Source of the DNA: Rhinopithecus roxellana
Lineage: Eukaryota; Chordata; Mammalia; Primates; Cercopithecidae
Assembly: GCF_007565055.1 (NCBI RefSeq)
Contig: NC_044557.1
Span: 66,965,095 to 67,029,094 of the forward strand
Reading direction: 5' to 3'
DNA: 64,000 bases
Below are positions 23,595-34,650 of this stretch, piece after piece. The notes beneath the pieces were generated by a model. The model did not search any database and had not been told where the DNA came from. It saw only the letters and a list, made by a program, of their open reading frames with translations. Each line of letters opens with the position of its first letter. The first letter of the stretch is position 1. The position numbers and the translations under genes are program-made.

Positions 23595-23872
23595 AAGGAG
23601 TCTCGCTCTGCCGCCCGGGCTGGAGTGCAGTGGCCGGATCTCAGCTCACTACAAGCTCCGCCTCCCAGGTTCACGCCATTCTCCTGCCTCAGCCTCCCGA
23701 GTAGCTGGGACTACAGGCGCCGCCACCACGCCCGGCTAGTTTTTTGTATTTTTTAGTAGAGACGGGGTTTCACCGTGTTAGCCAGGATGGTCTCGATCTC
23801 CTGACCTCGTGATCCTCCCGTCTCGGCCTCCCAAAGTGCTGGGATTACAGGCTTGAGCCACCGTGCCCGGCC
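23568..23872 (-). repeat. AluY, Old World monkey type
   Basis: Has gtggccggatctcagc and the 'ggcttgagccaccgtgcccg' end. Confidence 0.92.
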
Positions 23873-23873
23873 A

Positions 23874-24186
23874 TTTTTTTTTTTTTTTTTTGAGACAGAG
23901 TTTCGCTCTGTCACCCAGGCTGGAGTGCAGCAGTGTGATCTCAGTTCGTTCCAACCTCTGCCTGCAACCTCTGCCTCTTGGGTTCAAGTGATTCTCCTGC
24001 CTCAGCCTCCCGAGTAGCTTGGATTACAGGTGTGCGCCACCACACCTGGCTGATTTTTGTATTTTTAGGAGAGACGGGGTTTTGCTATGTTGGCCAGGCT
24101 GAGTCTCTAACTCCTGACCTCTAGTGATCTGCTCACCTCGGCCTCCCAAGGTGCTGGGATTACAGCTGTGAGCCACTGCACTCAGC
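23874..24186 (-). repeat. Alu with local duplication
   Basis: The segment 'caacctctgcctg' is repeated in tandem as 'caacctctgcct' near 23952-23976. Confidence 0.88.
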
Positions 24187-24266
24187 CACTTCTCCATCTT
24201 TTGCTATAAGATTAAGAATGTCTTCACCTATTTCAGTTAGGATGAAAGATTAAAAATACACTTTCC

Positions 24267-24562
24267 TTTTTTTTTTTTTTTTTGAGATGGAATTTCACTT
24301 TGTTGTCCAGGCTGGAGTGCAGTGGCACAGTCTCAGCTCACTGCAACCTCCGTCCCTGGGTTCAAGCTATTCTCGGCCTCAGCCTCCTGGGTAGCTGGGA
24401 TTACAGCCGTGCACCATCATGACTGGCTAATTTTTGTATTTTTAGTAGAGTCAGGGTTCACCATGTTGGCCAAGCTGGTCTCAAACTCCTGACCTCATGA
24501 TCCGCCCACCTTGGCCTCCCAAAGTGTTAGGATTACAGGTGTGAGCCACTGCGCCCGGCTCA
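24267..24562 (-). repeat. AluS
   Basis: Fourth minus-strand Alu in a row. Short T-run and small internal deletions. Confidence 0.9.
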
Positions 24563-24782
24563 CTTTACTTTTAAATACTTTTGTCTGCCAGTTACCAGCA
24601 GATTGCCAAGTGTTTATCACCCTAAACCTATATAAGATTTTATATAAGATTAGGCAGATCCCAATAATATAAGGTTTATATTGATGTATTATGTAATATA
24701 TTACATAATATATAAGATTGATTATATCCAATCTTATGTTGAAAACAAATATACATGAACCTTAAATATGTTAAAATGAGGG

Positions 24783-25102
24783 GCTGGGCATGGTGGTTCA
24801 CGCCTGTAATCCCAGCACTTTGGAAGGTCGAGGAGGGCAGATCACGAGGTCAGGAGCTCAAGACCAGCCTGGCCAACTTAGTGAAACCCTGTCTCTACTA
24901 AAAATACAAAAAATTAGCCGGGCATGGTGGTGCACACCTGTAGTCCCAGCTATTTGGGAGGCTAAAGCAGGAGAATCGTTTGAACCTGGGAGGCGGAGGT
25001 TGTGGTGAGCCAACATCATGCCACTGCACTCCAGCCTGGGCAACAGAGTGAGACTCTGTCTTAAAAAAAAAAAAAAAAGAAAGAAAGAAAAGAAAGAAAA
25101 AA
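24783..25102 (+). repeat. Alu
   Basis: Full-length with a tail passing into AAAG repeats. Opposite orientation to the four copies upstream. Confidence 0.9.
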
Positions 25103-25457
25103 ATGATACTAGTGGGTCCTATGGAAAAAAGTTTTACTTCCTATTTCCTTGTCCGCAGAAATAGAAGTGAAGTCATCTCAATCTTATTGTAGCCTTAATT
25201 TGCATAGGAGAAAAGTCTTCTTCCCCTAAATGTAGGATGTCTACCTTTGAGATTCGAGTAATCTGACAGTGACTGAAAGCTAATAACTCTACCCCAAATT
25301 TCACCCTGCAGCTGAAAGCCCATACAGAATGGAGATCCCAGGAGGTCATAAAACGATAGTAGTTAATGGCGTACGGAGAGTGAGGTGGCTTTTAAGGGCT
25401 GAGGAAACTCAGCTGGAAACACTCCTGGATTAGTCCATATCCAATCAGGTATCAGCC
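25103..25457. other. No gene seen
   Basis: Unassigned single-copy-looking sequence. Confidence 0.45.
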
Positions 25458-25572
25458 TGTTTTTTGTTTTTGTTTTTGTTTTTGTTTGAGATGGAGTCTT
25501 GCTCTGTCCCCCCAGGCTGGAGTACAATGGCATGATCTTTGCTTACTGCAGCCTCTGCCTCCCAGGTTCAGG
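25458..25572 (-). repeat. 5'-truncated Alu
   Basis: (GTTTTT)n tail then only about 85 bases of the right arm, ending at 'ctcccaggttcagg'. Confidence 0.82.
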
Positions 25573-25714
25573 CTTTGTGTCTCTATAGAATTGAGGAAGG
25601 AGAAGGTTTTTGTGGCCAGAAGCTTGGGTGCTGGTTTCAAAACATGGGACCCCCCTACCCCAGCTAGCTCTTTTACTCTTTCACCTCTCTGAGTCTCAGT
25701 TTCCTTATCTGCGA

Positions 25715-26065
25715 GATGGGTGTTCTCAATCTTGGCTGCACATAAGAATCAGTCAGGGAACTTTGAAAAAACACTGATTTTCAGGCCCTGCTTCCAGAGA
25801 TTCTAATTCACTTAATCTGGGTGGGGCTTAGGCATTGCAAATTTTAAAAAGCTGTATAAGCCAGATTTCTCCAAGGCTTTGCTATTCCAATGTGGTCCCT
25901 GGACCAGCAGAATTGGCTCCACCTGGGAGCTCGTTAAAACTGCAGACTCTTGGGCCCTTCCCCAGACCTACCAAATCAGCATCTGGGTATTAACAAGACG
26001 GCTGCCCACCACCACCAGGTGATTCATGTGCACGTTAAAATTTGGAAAGCTCTGCTCCAAACCTC
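25715..26065. repeat. hAT-Charlie MER5-type elements (two, adjacent)
   Basis: First: 'tcaatcttggctgcacataa ... ggggcttaggcattgcaaat'. Second, inverted relative to the MER5A consensus: 'aatgtggtccctggaccagc ... cacctgggagctcg ... gaaagctctg'. The phrases are characteristic, but the exact subfamily is from memory. Confidence 0.6.
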
Positions 26066-26429
26066 CCACCCTCTCTAACAGACTAGTTTTGTGACCTGTT
26101 CTTTCCTTCCTGGGTCACCAGGTGATTGTAGTAATCAGTTTCCATGAACCAAGGTTTACCCCACACTGGAAAATTGGCTCTCAGTTTGTGGCAGAACAGG
26201 ATATTGGAATATACCATTGCAAAGTCTTACATGAAGTTTGTTCAGTGATAGTTAATTACACAGTCATTTGGAAGAACATCAAGTCATTTTAGAGTTGTTT
26301 TACCTACTGTCCAGAAGCAAAAAAAAAAGGTATTTAAGTCTAACCTACAGCCAATTCTGAAACATTCTGTACTTTGCAAAAACCACATGTCAGGCAAGCC
26401 ATCCAGTTTATGTTTAAAGCAGTCATACT
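26066..26429. other. No gene seen
   Basis: Unassigned sequence between MER5-type elements. Confidence 0.45.
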
Positions 26430-26570
26430 GCAAAGAAGCTGCTCGTGAGAATCACCTGGGAAGGTTTTAAAAGTCCTGATATGCAGGCCCCCAACACAGG
26501 CCAAATCAATCAGCATCTTGGTAGATTTTTAGGCTCCTTAGGTGATTCTGATAGCCAAAGCTGAGCGTCA
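26430..26570. repeat. MER5-like hAT fragment
   Basis: 'gagaatcacctgggaaggtt' and 'ccttaggtgattctgatagc' give the internal inverted symmetry of this family. Confidence 0.6.
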
Positions 26571-26633
26571 CTGGTATAGCGATTTTAATATTGTTATCAT
26601 GTTTCAGATGTACCAAAAAAATCCTGTTTTGGG

Positions 26634-26928
26634 GCCAGGCACAGTGGCTCATGCCTGTAATCCCAACACTTTGGGAGGCCGAGGCAGGCGGATCACAAGG
26701 TCAGGAGATCGAGACCATCCTGGCTAACACTGTGAAACCCTATCTCTACTAAAAATACAAAAAATTAGCCGGGCGTGGTGACACGTGCCTATAGTCCCAG
26801 CTACTCAGGAGGCTGAGGCAGGAGAATGGCAGGAACCCAGGAGGCAGAGGTTGCAGTGAGTCGAGATTGCACCACTGCACTCCAGCCCAGGGGAGAGAGC
26901 AAGACTCCATCTCAAAAAAAAAAAAAAG
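26634..26928 (+). repeat. AluY
   Basis: Flanks aatcctgttttgg and aagtcctgtttttg mark a slightly diverged target duplication. Confidence 0.9.
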
Positions 26929-27071
26929 TCCTGTTTTTGTACCTTGTTAAAGTCAGGCAGTGTTGCCTATGCATTGTCATTGATAGAGTAGCCCTGTGCT
27001 GTGTATCTTAATGTTTCAAGCACCAATAACAGGATTTGAGAGAAGGCACCTACCCGTGAAAGAAACCTAGG

Positions 27072-27366
27072 GCCAGGCGCGGTGGCTGAAGCCTGTAATC
27101 CCAGCACTTGGGAGGCCGAGACAGGCGGATCACGAGGTCAGGAGATCGAGACCATCCTGGCTAACATGGTGAAACCCCGTCGCTACTAAAAATACAAAAA
27201 ACTAGCCGGGCGAGGTGGCGGGCGCCTGTAGTCCCAGCTACTCGGGAGGCTGAGGCAGGAGAATGGCGTAAACCCGGGAGGCGGAGCTTGCAGTGAGCTG
27301 AGATGCAGCCACTGCACTCCAGCCTGGGCGACAGAGCGAGACTCCGTCTCAACAACAACAACAAAA
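27072..27366 (+). repeat. AluY, Old World monkey type
   Basis: Contains ctgaagcctgtaatccc and gggcgaggtggcggg. The tail is (CAA)n. agaaacctag occurs on both sides. Confidence 0.92.
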
Positions 27367-27496
27367 AGAAACCTAGACAGAGGCCAGGCATGCCCCTTAA
27401 TGCTGTGCTTGGCTATGCTCAGGACAGTGGCAAACCTGACACTTGGTATTATTTCTCTAGGGTTCTACATGCACAGGAAAGCCTACACTGACATTT

Positions 27497-27772
27497 ATTT
27501 ATTTTTTTGAGATGGAGTCTTGCTCTGTCACCCAGGCTAGAGTGTAGTGGGGCAATCTCGGCCTCCCGGATTCAAGCAATTCTTCTGCCTCAGCCTCCCA
27601 AGTAGCTGGAATTACAGGCACCTCCACCATGCCCGGCTAAGTTTTGTATTTTTAGTAGAGATGAGGTTTTGCCATGTTGGCCAGGCTGGTCTCGAACTCC
27701 TGACCTCAGGTGATCCACCGGCCTCAGCCTCCCAAAGTGCTGGGATTACAGGCGTGAGCCACTGCACCTGGC
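27497..27772 (-). repeat. AluS
   Basis: Target duplication tacactgacattt before and tacactaacattt after. Confidence 0.92.
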
Positions 27773-27785
27773 CTACACTAACATT

Positions 27786-28224
27786 TTAAACAGGACCTTT
27801 CTTCCCTACCAGTAGATTTCAAGAAGTAGGTCATTGGATAGGTAGGTTTGACTTTCTCTCTTGGCCCACAAATCCGTGACAAGGGCACTAATAAGTTAGG
27901 CAACAGATATCTACTGATAATGGTGCCCAGCAGCTAAGGGAGGAGCTGGAGAAGAAGCCCAAGGCCTCTAGGCTTTGACCAATAAGAAAAGGCATCCATA
28001 AATGGGCTAGTTAACAGTGCAGACAGAGTATAATCAAGGGCCCTGTGGTGGTAAGATCATCAAGGACAGCAGAAATTAAGAGGAAGGAAAAATCAGTGCC
28101 CGCTGGAATAGGACAGAGAAGCTTTGCAACAAAGATGGTGGATGGAAGGGGTAAGGAGGGTCTGGAGGAGGTAAACAATTTATATAATGTTCTTACCACT
28201 ATTTAATACATAGAATACTATTTG
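27786..28224. other. No gene seen
   Basis: Unassigned single-copy-looking sequence. Confidence 0.45.
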
Positions 28225-28425
28225 TTACATTTACCAGGCATTGTGCTGATTTCCATGTATTGTCTTATTTACTCCACTCAACAACATAAGGTAAAAACTG
28301 CAATTATCCCCATTCTGTAAACGATGATTACTGAGGCACAGAGAAGTTAAATAACTTGCCCAAGGTCACAATGCAGGTGAGTGACAGAGGAGGGGTTTGA
28401 ACCTGGTCTGTATGCCTTCCAAGGC
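28225..28425 (+). repeat. MIR
   Basis: A good match to MIR order: 'caggcattgtgctgatttcc', 'attatccccattctgtaaac', 'gaggcacagagaagttaaat', 'aacttgcccaaggtcacaat', then 'ggtttgaacctggtctg'. Confidence 0.85.
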
Positions 28426-28437
28426 CATGCATATACC

Positions 28438-28512
28438 ATACTGTACTATACTATACTATACTATACTATACTATACTATACTATACTATACTATACTATA
28501 CTATACTATACT
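28438..28512 (+). repeat. (CTATA)n pentamer array
   Basis: About 14 perfect CTATA units with no interruption between 28446 and 28510, so probably length-polymorphic. Confidence 0.97.
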
Positions 28513-28529
28513 GAATATCCACCATACTA

Positions 28530-28700
28530 TGTTGAATATCCACTTAACGCTTATTGAATGTGTGCCTGCAGGCACTTCCCTAACATTCTACATTATCCCA
28601 TTTAATCCTCAAGACAACCTTTTCAAGTTGGCAGTGCAATTATTTTCAAGTTCTGGGTAAGGAAATGTGGGCCTAGAGGGGTAAAGTAACTTGCCTGAGG
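28530..28700 (+). repeat. MIR fragment
   Basis: 'attatcccatttaatcctca', then 'gtaaggaaatgtgggcctag', 'ggggtaaagtaacttgcctg'. Confidence 0.6.
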
Positions 28701-28704
28701 TTTA

Positions 28705-28890
28705 GGTTGCCAGATAAAATACTAGACACCCAGATAAATGTAATAAATAATAAATAATCTCTCAGTAGAAATATTGCATGGGATGTACTCATACTGAAAT
28801 TCATTGTTTATCTGCCATTCAGATTTAAATAGGTATCCAGTTTGCATTCATTTGTTTTTGCTAAATTTGGCAGTCTTATCTAGGTGATCC
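28705..28890. repeat. Palindromic MITE-like element
   Basis: Outer arms 'ggttgccagataaaatacta' and 'tttggcagtcttatctaggt' are inverted and imperfect. The inner arms around 'gaaattcattgtttatctgc' are also inverted to each other. I know this as a dispersed mammalian palindromic repeat but cannot name it. A half-copy is at 14046-14113. Confidence 0.5.
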
Positions 28891-30008
28891 TGCAAAGCAA
28901 GGTTTAAATCAGGTGGTCTGACTGAGGGTCCACACTCATAACCACCGCATTCCAGATTGGCTGGAGAAGAGGGGTCAGCACTAATACCAGCATGTGTGGG
29001 AGGAAGTGAGTGGACCTTTCCTCCTAGGATTTGCGCTTAGATCGAGGAGGGCTGAGAAGGAGCAATGGACTTCTTCCCTCCCCTTCCCAGCTCCCTTGAT
29101 GCTGCTGCTACCCCCACCTGCTGGTGGTAAAAGAGTTAAAGGCCCTGGGCTATGCAGTCCCAGCCTTTAGTAACAAGTGCTTGGTTCTGACGCCAAGAAC
29201 GGAAGGAAGAGGAAAACAGGAAAAAATGAGTCAGTATGGGATCTGCAGACACTATCACATGTACATCTTCCTGTATAAATTGCAGGACCTCCCACAGGGG
29301 TACATGCCTGTACCTACAAAACGATCACAGAAACCTGTAGCAAAACCACAGCAGCTGCAGTTATGTGACCATCTTGTGGGCTGCTATTAGCAAGGGAACT
29401 AGAACAGGTCAGGGAGCCAGTCAGCTAATGTAGACCCAGGGCCCATCAACCACGTGGACATGTGGCCAGTGTTGAATACAGAAGCAGGAGAGAGAAACTG
29501 TGGCAACTCCAAGGTAAATGTTGCACTCAGTTCCACTGCTTCAGCTGTGGAAATCTGGCTTGGCACAGCAAGCAGTACGGTACTGCAGCTGCAGAAACAA
29601 ACGTTCCTGTGGTTAAAGGGGGTGAGCACTTATATAATTGAACATCAAGCAAATACAGAACAGATCTAAGGGCTTAATGGGACCAGTGTTATACTCAGGA
29701 ACAAGCAAGAAGAATTAGCAATAAGAAGCAGAAGCACAGAAATATTCCCTGCTGTGGAGGAACAGGGATTCATAAAAGAATTCACCATATAAAAAGGTAC
29801 ACATACAGATTTATGCTTGGTAAAGCTATGCAGTACATTGTATATATTTACTGGTATTTTTTAGAGTTATTTTTATTGTTTCCCTTCTTTGTTTTCTAAA
29901 GGCTCGAGTGAAAGAAGCCCTTGAGGTGGGATATACACAGCTTGTGAAATGCTGAGTTGTGTCCCAAAGATACCAAACATTGTCAGCCTAGATCTTTATT
30001 TTGAAAAT
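28891..30008. other. No gene recognised; longest stretch free of Alu
   Basis: About 1.1 kb without Alu. It has an 88-codon open frame (29124-29390, plus) and a 71-codon frame (29454-29669, plus), neither resembling a known protein. A possible exon or an old LTR cannot be separated by eye, and I see no convincing splice or promoter pattern. Confidence 0.35.
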
Positions 30009-30010
30009 TT

Positions 30011-30309
30011 GTTTATTTTTGAGACAGAGTCTCACTCTGTCACCTAGGTTGGAGTGCAGTGGCGTGATCTCAGCTCACTGCAACCTCTGTCTCCTGAGTT
30101 CAAGTGATTCCCCTGCCTCTGCCTCTGCCTCCCGAGTAGCTGGGATCAGAGGCGTGTACCACCACGCCTGGCTAATTTTGTATATTTTTAGTGGAGATGG
30201 GGTTTCTCCATGTTAGCTAGGCTGGTCTCGTACTCCTGACCTCAAGTGATCCACCTGCCTTGGCCTCCCAAAGTGTTGGGATTACTGGCATAAGCCACCG
30301 CGCCCAGCC
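30011..30309 (-). repeat. Alu
   Basis: tgaaaatttg before and tgaaaattca after the element. The 'gcctct' unit is tripled within it. Confidence 0.9.
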
Positions 30310-30390
30310 TGAAAATTCATTAACTAGTCATTTTATTCCCAGTCTTTCTGCCCTCTGGTTAATCTTCTATACTGTCACTAGAATTATTTC

Positions 30391-30701
30391 TTTTCTTTTG
30401 TGAGACAGGGTCTGACTCTGTCACCCAGGCTGGAGTGGAGTGGAGTGGCAAAACCTTGGCTTACTGCAGCATCAACCTCCCTGGCTCAGGTGATCCGCCC
30501 ACCTCAGTCCCCCCAGTAGCTGGGACTACAGGTGTACACAACCATGTCAGGCTAATTTTATATATATATATTTTTTCTTTTGTGGAGATGGGGATTTTAC
30601 CATGTTGCTCAGGCTGGTCTCAAACTCCTGGGCTCAGGCAATCCTCCCACCTCAGACTCCCAACGTGCTGAGATTACAGGAGTGAGCCACTATGCCTGGC
30701 C
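30391..30701 (-). repeat. AluJ
   Basis: Contains a 'ggagtggagtggagtgg' expansion and a TATATATA insertion between the arms. Confidence 0.88.
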
Positions 30702-30711
30702 TAGAGTCTTT

Positions 30712-31144
30712 TTTCTTTTCTTTTCTTTACGGAAATGGAGTCTCACTCTGTCACCCTGACTGGAGTACAGTGGTGTGATCTCAGCTCACTGCAACCTCCC
30801 CTCCTGGGTTCAAGGGATTCTCCTGCCTCAGCCTCCCGAGTAGCTGGGATTACAGGTGTCTGCCACCACGCCTGGCTAATTTTTGTACTTTTAGTAGAGA
30901 TGGGGTTTTGCCATGTTGCCCAGGCTGGTCTTGAACTCTTGACCTCAAGTGATCCACCCGCCTCAGCCTCCCAAAGTGCTGGGATTATAGGCACATGCCA
31001 CCATGTCTGGCTAATTTTTGTATTTTTAGTAGAAACAGGGTTTCACCATGTTGGCCAGGCTGGTCTTGAACTCCTGATCTCGTTATCCCCCTGCCTCAGC
31101 CTCCCAAAGTGCTGGAATTACAGGCGTGAGCCACTGTGCCCGGC
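30712..31144 (-). repeat. Three-armed Alu
   Basis: Two consecutive arm units, 'cttttagtagagatggggtt ... gctgggattataggcac' and 'ttttagtagaaacagggttt ... gctggaattacaggcgtg', follow one right-arm segment, giving about 430 bases. The 141-codon open frame through it is Alu-derived. Confidence 0.85.
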
Positions 31145-32263
31145 TGAGTTATTTCTTTAAAATGTGGATTGTTTAGATCATGATCAGTTGCATAGAACAT
31201 AAAATTACAAAAGTTCAATGTGTTTTGTGATCTATTTCCAAACTGTTTTCCAAATTCTTCTTTCATAACCTGTTTCTCCCATCACAGGCTACACCTGCTT
31301 TTCTCTTTGTGGATATCTGGTTTAGACTGTGCATGCCTCTCTATTTCATCTCTCTCCCAGCCCCTCTCTCACACTATGTGGGACAATAGCCAACTCATCA
31401 CCAGATGTTTGCAGTTCATGGGCTGTTTCTTTCGTCTGGTCTCCCTGTGGTGTGCTGGAGCTGCTCTTACTAGCTCACGCACATCTAGTCTCAACACAGT
31501 GTTCAGTGACATCATGTTGGTAGCTTGAGATTTGCTGCAGGAGGAGTATTTACACCATGGAAATTGGCAAATGATACACATCCTGGCTTTTGTCCCCCTC
31601 CTGGAATGCCAGTTGAACATTCACCAGCACACCATTGTCATCTCCAGCTCTTTGCTTGGAAGATTTCTACTTATCCTCCAAGACAGAGTGCTTCTTTCTG
31701 AAGCTTTCTTGGACTCCCACAGAGGAACAGGGAGAAGAAAGCAATTCCTCTGTGCTAAGCATCTGGGCTGGGTACTTTACATACACAATTCTCATGCTTC
31801 TATTAAAGCAGTTGCATCATATTATAAGTATTTGTGATTTTCTCTTTGCTAAGTTCTAAGGGCAAATATTGCAATGTATATTAATCTTTAAAACACTATG
31901 TGCCTTCAAGGTATCTTGTAAATTGTGGGTTCTTAGTGAATGTCACAGTGTTTAAGCAGGAACTAGGAGGAAAAGCTGTATTGCTTTGTTTCATCTGTCT
32001 CCATCCTCCCAGAGAGTACCCCTTACACCATGAGCAATGCTGAACATTTTCCCAAGGTCTTCTGATGGGTAACTTAAAAAAAAAAAATCTACAACAAACC
32101 CATTCATACAAAGGTATTACCAGTATAATACTTCTGGAGTTTTTACAGATGTTAAGGGGGCTGTAGGAACAGATGTATAAAGATGGAAATTTTAGGTCTC
32201 TGAAAGCCATGGGAGAAAGGCATGTTGGTAAAAGGGGCTTTTCAATGACCATGTTTTGTTTTG
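31145..32263. other. No gene recognised; L2-like traces
   Basis: Around 31590-31790, phrases such as 'cctggaatgccagttg' and 'gaagctttcttggactccca' suggest old L2. An open frame of 102 codons at 31220-31528 is not recognisable. Confidence 0.4.
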
Positions 32264-32478
32264 TTTTTTTTCTTTTTTTGAGACAGGGTCTCGCTCTGTC
32301 ACCCAGGCTGGTGTGCAGCGGTGCGATCACAGCTTATTGCAGGCTTGATCTCCCAGGCTCAAGCGATCCTTCCACCTCAGCTACCCAAGTAGTTGGAATG
32401 ACCGGCATGTGCCACCGCACTTAGCTAATTTATTTTATTTTTAGTGGAGATGAGGTCTTGCTATGATGCCCAGACTAG
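32264..32478 (-). repeat. AluJ, left-arm end missing
   Basis: Leaves Alu homology after 'atgatgcccagactag'. Confidence 0.82.
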
Positions 32479-32506
32479 GTGGCCACTCTTTTAAACCTAT
32501 GAAGTA

Positions 32507-32771
32507 AAGCCTGTAATCCCAGCACTTTGGGAGGCCGAGGCGGGCGGATCACGAGGTCAGGAGATCGAGACCATCCTGGCTAACACGGTGAAACCCCGTC
32601 TCTACTAAAAAAATACAAAAAACTAGCCGGGCGAGGTGGCGGGCGCCTGTAGTCCCAGCTACTCGGGAGGCTGAGGCAGGAGAATGGCGTAAACCCGGGA
32701 GGCGGAGTTTGCAGTGAGCTGAGATCTGGCCACTGCACTCCAGCCTGGGTGACAGAGCGAGACTCCTTCTC

Positions 32772-32808
<37 letters not shown>
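32507..32808 (+). repeat. AluY, Old World monkey type, 5'-truncated
   Basis: Starts at 'agcctgtaatcccagcac', about 20 bases into the element. The duplication aaacctatgaagta at 32493-32506 and 32809-32822 shows the truncation happened at insertion. Confidence 0.93.
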
Positions 32809-32811
<3 letters not shown>

Positions 32812-32861
32812 CCTATGAAGTAGATGAGGTACTTAGTACTGGTCCCGAAATATGGAATTTA

Positions 32862-33156
32862 TTTATTTATTTTTGAGGCGGAGTCTCCCTCTGTCACCCA
32901 GGCTGAAGTGCAGTGGTGCGATCTTGGCTCACTGCAACCTCCGCCTCCCAGGTTCAAGTGATTCTCCTGCCTCAGCCTCCTGAGTAGCTGGGACTACAGG
33001 TGTGCACCACCATGCCTGGCTAATTTTTGTATTTTTAGTAGAGACAGGGTTTCACCATGTTGGCCAGGCCAGTCTTGAATGCCTGGCCTCAGGTGATCCA
33101 CCTGCCTTGGCCTCCCAAAGTGCTGGGATTACAGGTGTGAGCCACCATGCCCGGCC
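32862..33156 (-). repeat. AluS
   Basis: (ATTT)n tail. tggaattta before and after. Confidence 0.92.
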
Positions 33157-33580
33157 TGGAATTTAGAAAGGTAGTTGCCTCCTCCTTCTCGTTCTTCTCC
33201 GTCATGTCCCTCACCCTCCTTGTTGTTCATCATCGTCATCATCATCGAATCCTGGTGTAGAGCAGGGCTAGGCAAAGCTAAGAAACCATTCAACTGACTT
33301 AAAGCTGTTTTGGGAAGCATATAATTGTCCTTGTTTCACCTTCTCACTTTTCCTTAAATGTATTAAAGCATCAAAACATTATTTTTAAAAAGCTGTTTTC
33401 TGTTGTTTGTGATGCTTTGTAAATATGACTCATTTGCCCTCACCTCAGACAGTGTTAATTTGACCTGATTTGAATAGATGCTGTGAAATGATTGGCTGAA
33501 AGGTCCTTCCATGTAATTTATTCAAATCAGCATCATCAAAAGTTAAGGTAGAGATAAAACATTGTGTCGCATTCATCCTT
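33157..33580. other. No gene seen
   Basis: Contains a small (CAT)n run at about 33229-33246. Otherwise unassigned. Confidence 0.45.
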
Positions 33581-33595
33581 AAGAAAGAAATAGCA

Positions 33596-33899
33596 GGCCG
33601 GGCGCGGTGGCTCAAGCCTGTAATCCCAGCACTTTGGGAGGCCGAGACGGGTGGATCGCGAGGTCAGGAGATCGAGACCATCCTGGCTAACACGGCGAAA
33701 CCCCGTCTCTACTAAAAAATACAAAAAACTAGCCGGGCGAGTTGGCGGGTGCCTGTAGTCCCAGCTACTTGGGAGGCTGAGGCAGGAGAATGGCGTAAAC
33801 CCGGGAGGCGGAGCTTGCAGTGAGCTGAGATCCGGCCACTGCACTCCAGCCTGGGTGACAGAGCGAGACTCCGTCTCAAAAAAAAAAAAAAAAAAAAAA
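33596..33899 (+). repeat. AluY, Old World monkey type
   Basis: Exact duplication aagaaagaaatagca at 33581-33595 and 33900-33914. Confidence 0.95.
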
Positions 33900-34164
33900 A
33901 AGAAAGAAATAGCAGATACAGAAGAAACAGTAGAGTATGTCTGCTGTATTCTGAAACCCCTGCCGCACTAATACATTTCTGCAGCAACAGTAAAATATTC
34001 TGATCTTATTGCTTATTGGCCAAAGAGTTGCAGCAATAAGATGAGAATAGAGATGATTGTGGGCTGCAGAGGGGGTTTCCTGGAAGAGATGAGACCTAGA
34101 GGACAGGTGGAATGGAGTACTGAGGTTGTCTTAAGAGAAGAAAGTAACTGGGGTAAACCATTAG

Positions 34165-34432
34165 GGCAGCATTTCCCGGTCTGTGTTTTGCAAAACAGCA
34201 TTTGCCAAATATGGTTTCGAGGCCAAAGAAGTTTGGGAAATACTGTGTATACCCATCATAAATTAGACTGTTACAGACTCTGAGGAGATCTGAAGTGAAG
34301 AAACCTGTTTAGCTTTGTTTAACCTAAGTTTCCCTAATGTACAGGATCATGGAATCTGCTTTTTGGTAACATGAATTAGCATCTTTCAGAATGTTTGTGC
34401 TCCATGACTGGAACACTGTTGGGAAGCACTAA
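34165..34432. repeat. Possible hAT-type DNA element
   Basis: Ends cagcatttccc and gggaagcact are near inverted repeats about 260 bases apart. The interior 'tttgccaaatatggtttcga' recalls Charlie-group non-autonomous elements. Family not assigned. Confidence 0.45.
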
Positions 34433-34439
34433 TTTATGA

Positions 34440-34650
34440 TTTTTTTGTTTTGTTTTGAGACAAGGTCTTGCTCTGTTGCCCAGGCTGAAGTGTGGTGGTG
34501 CCATCACGGCTCACTGCAGCCTTGACTTTGCAGGCTCAGGTGATCCTCCAACCTCAGCCTCCCGAGTAGCTGGGACTAGAGACATGCCACCACGCCTGGC
34601 TAATTTTTGTATTTTTTTGTAGAGACAAGTTTAGCCACGTCGTCCAGGCT
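34440..34650 (-). repeat. AluJ, left-arm end missing
   Basis: Ends at 'gccacgtcgtccaggct', after which unrelated sequence resumes. Confidence 0.82.

Noticed and set aside
28438..28512. Pentamer array as a CRISPR-like or regulatory array
   Set aside because: Uniform short tandem repeat with no spacers in a vertebrate nuclear context.
29124..29390. 88-codon plus-strand frame as a possible exon
   Set aside because: Sequence unlike any protein I recognise. Flanking bases do not give convincing splice sites. Kept only as an unassigned stretch.
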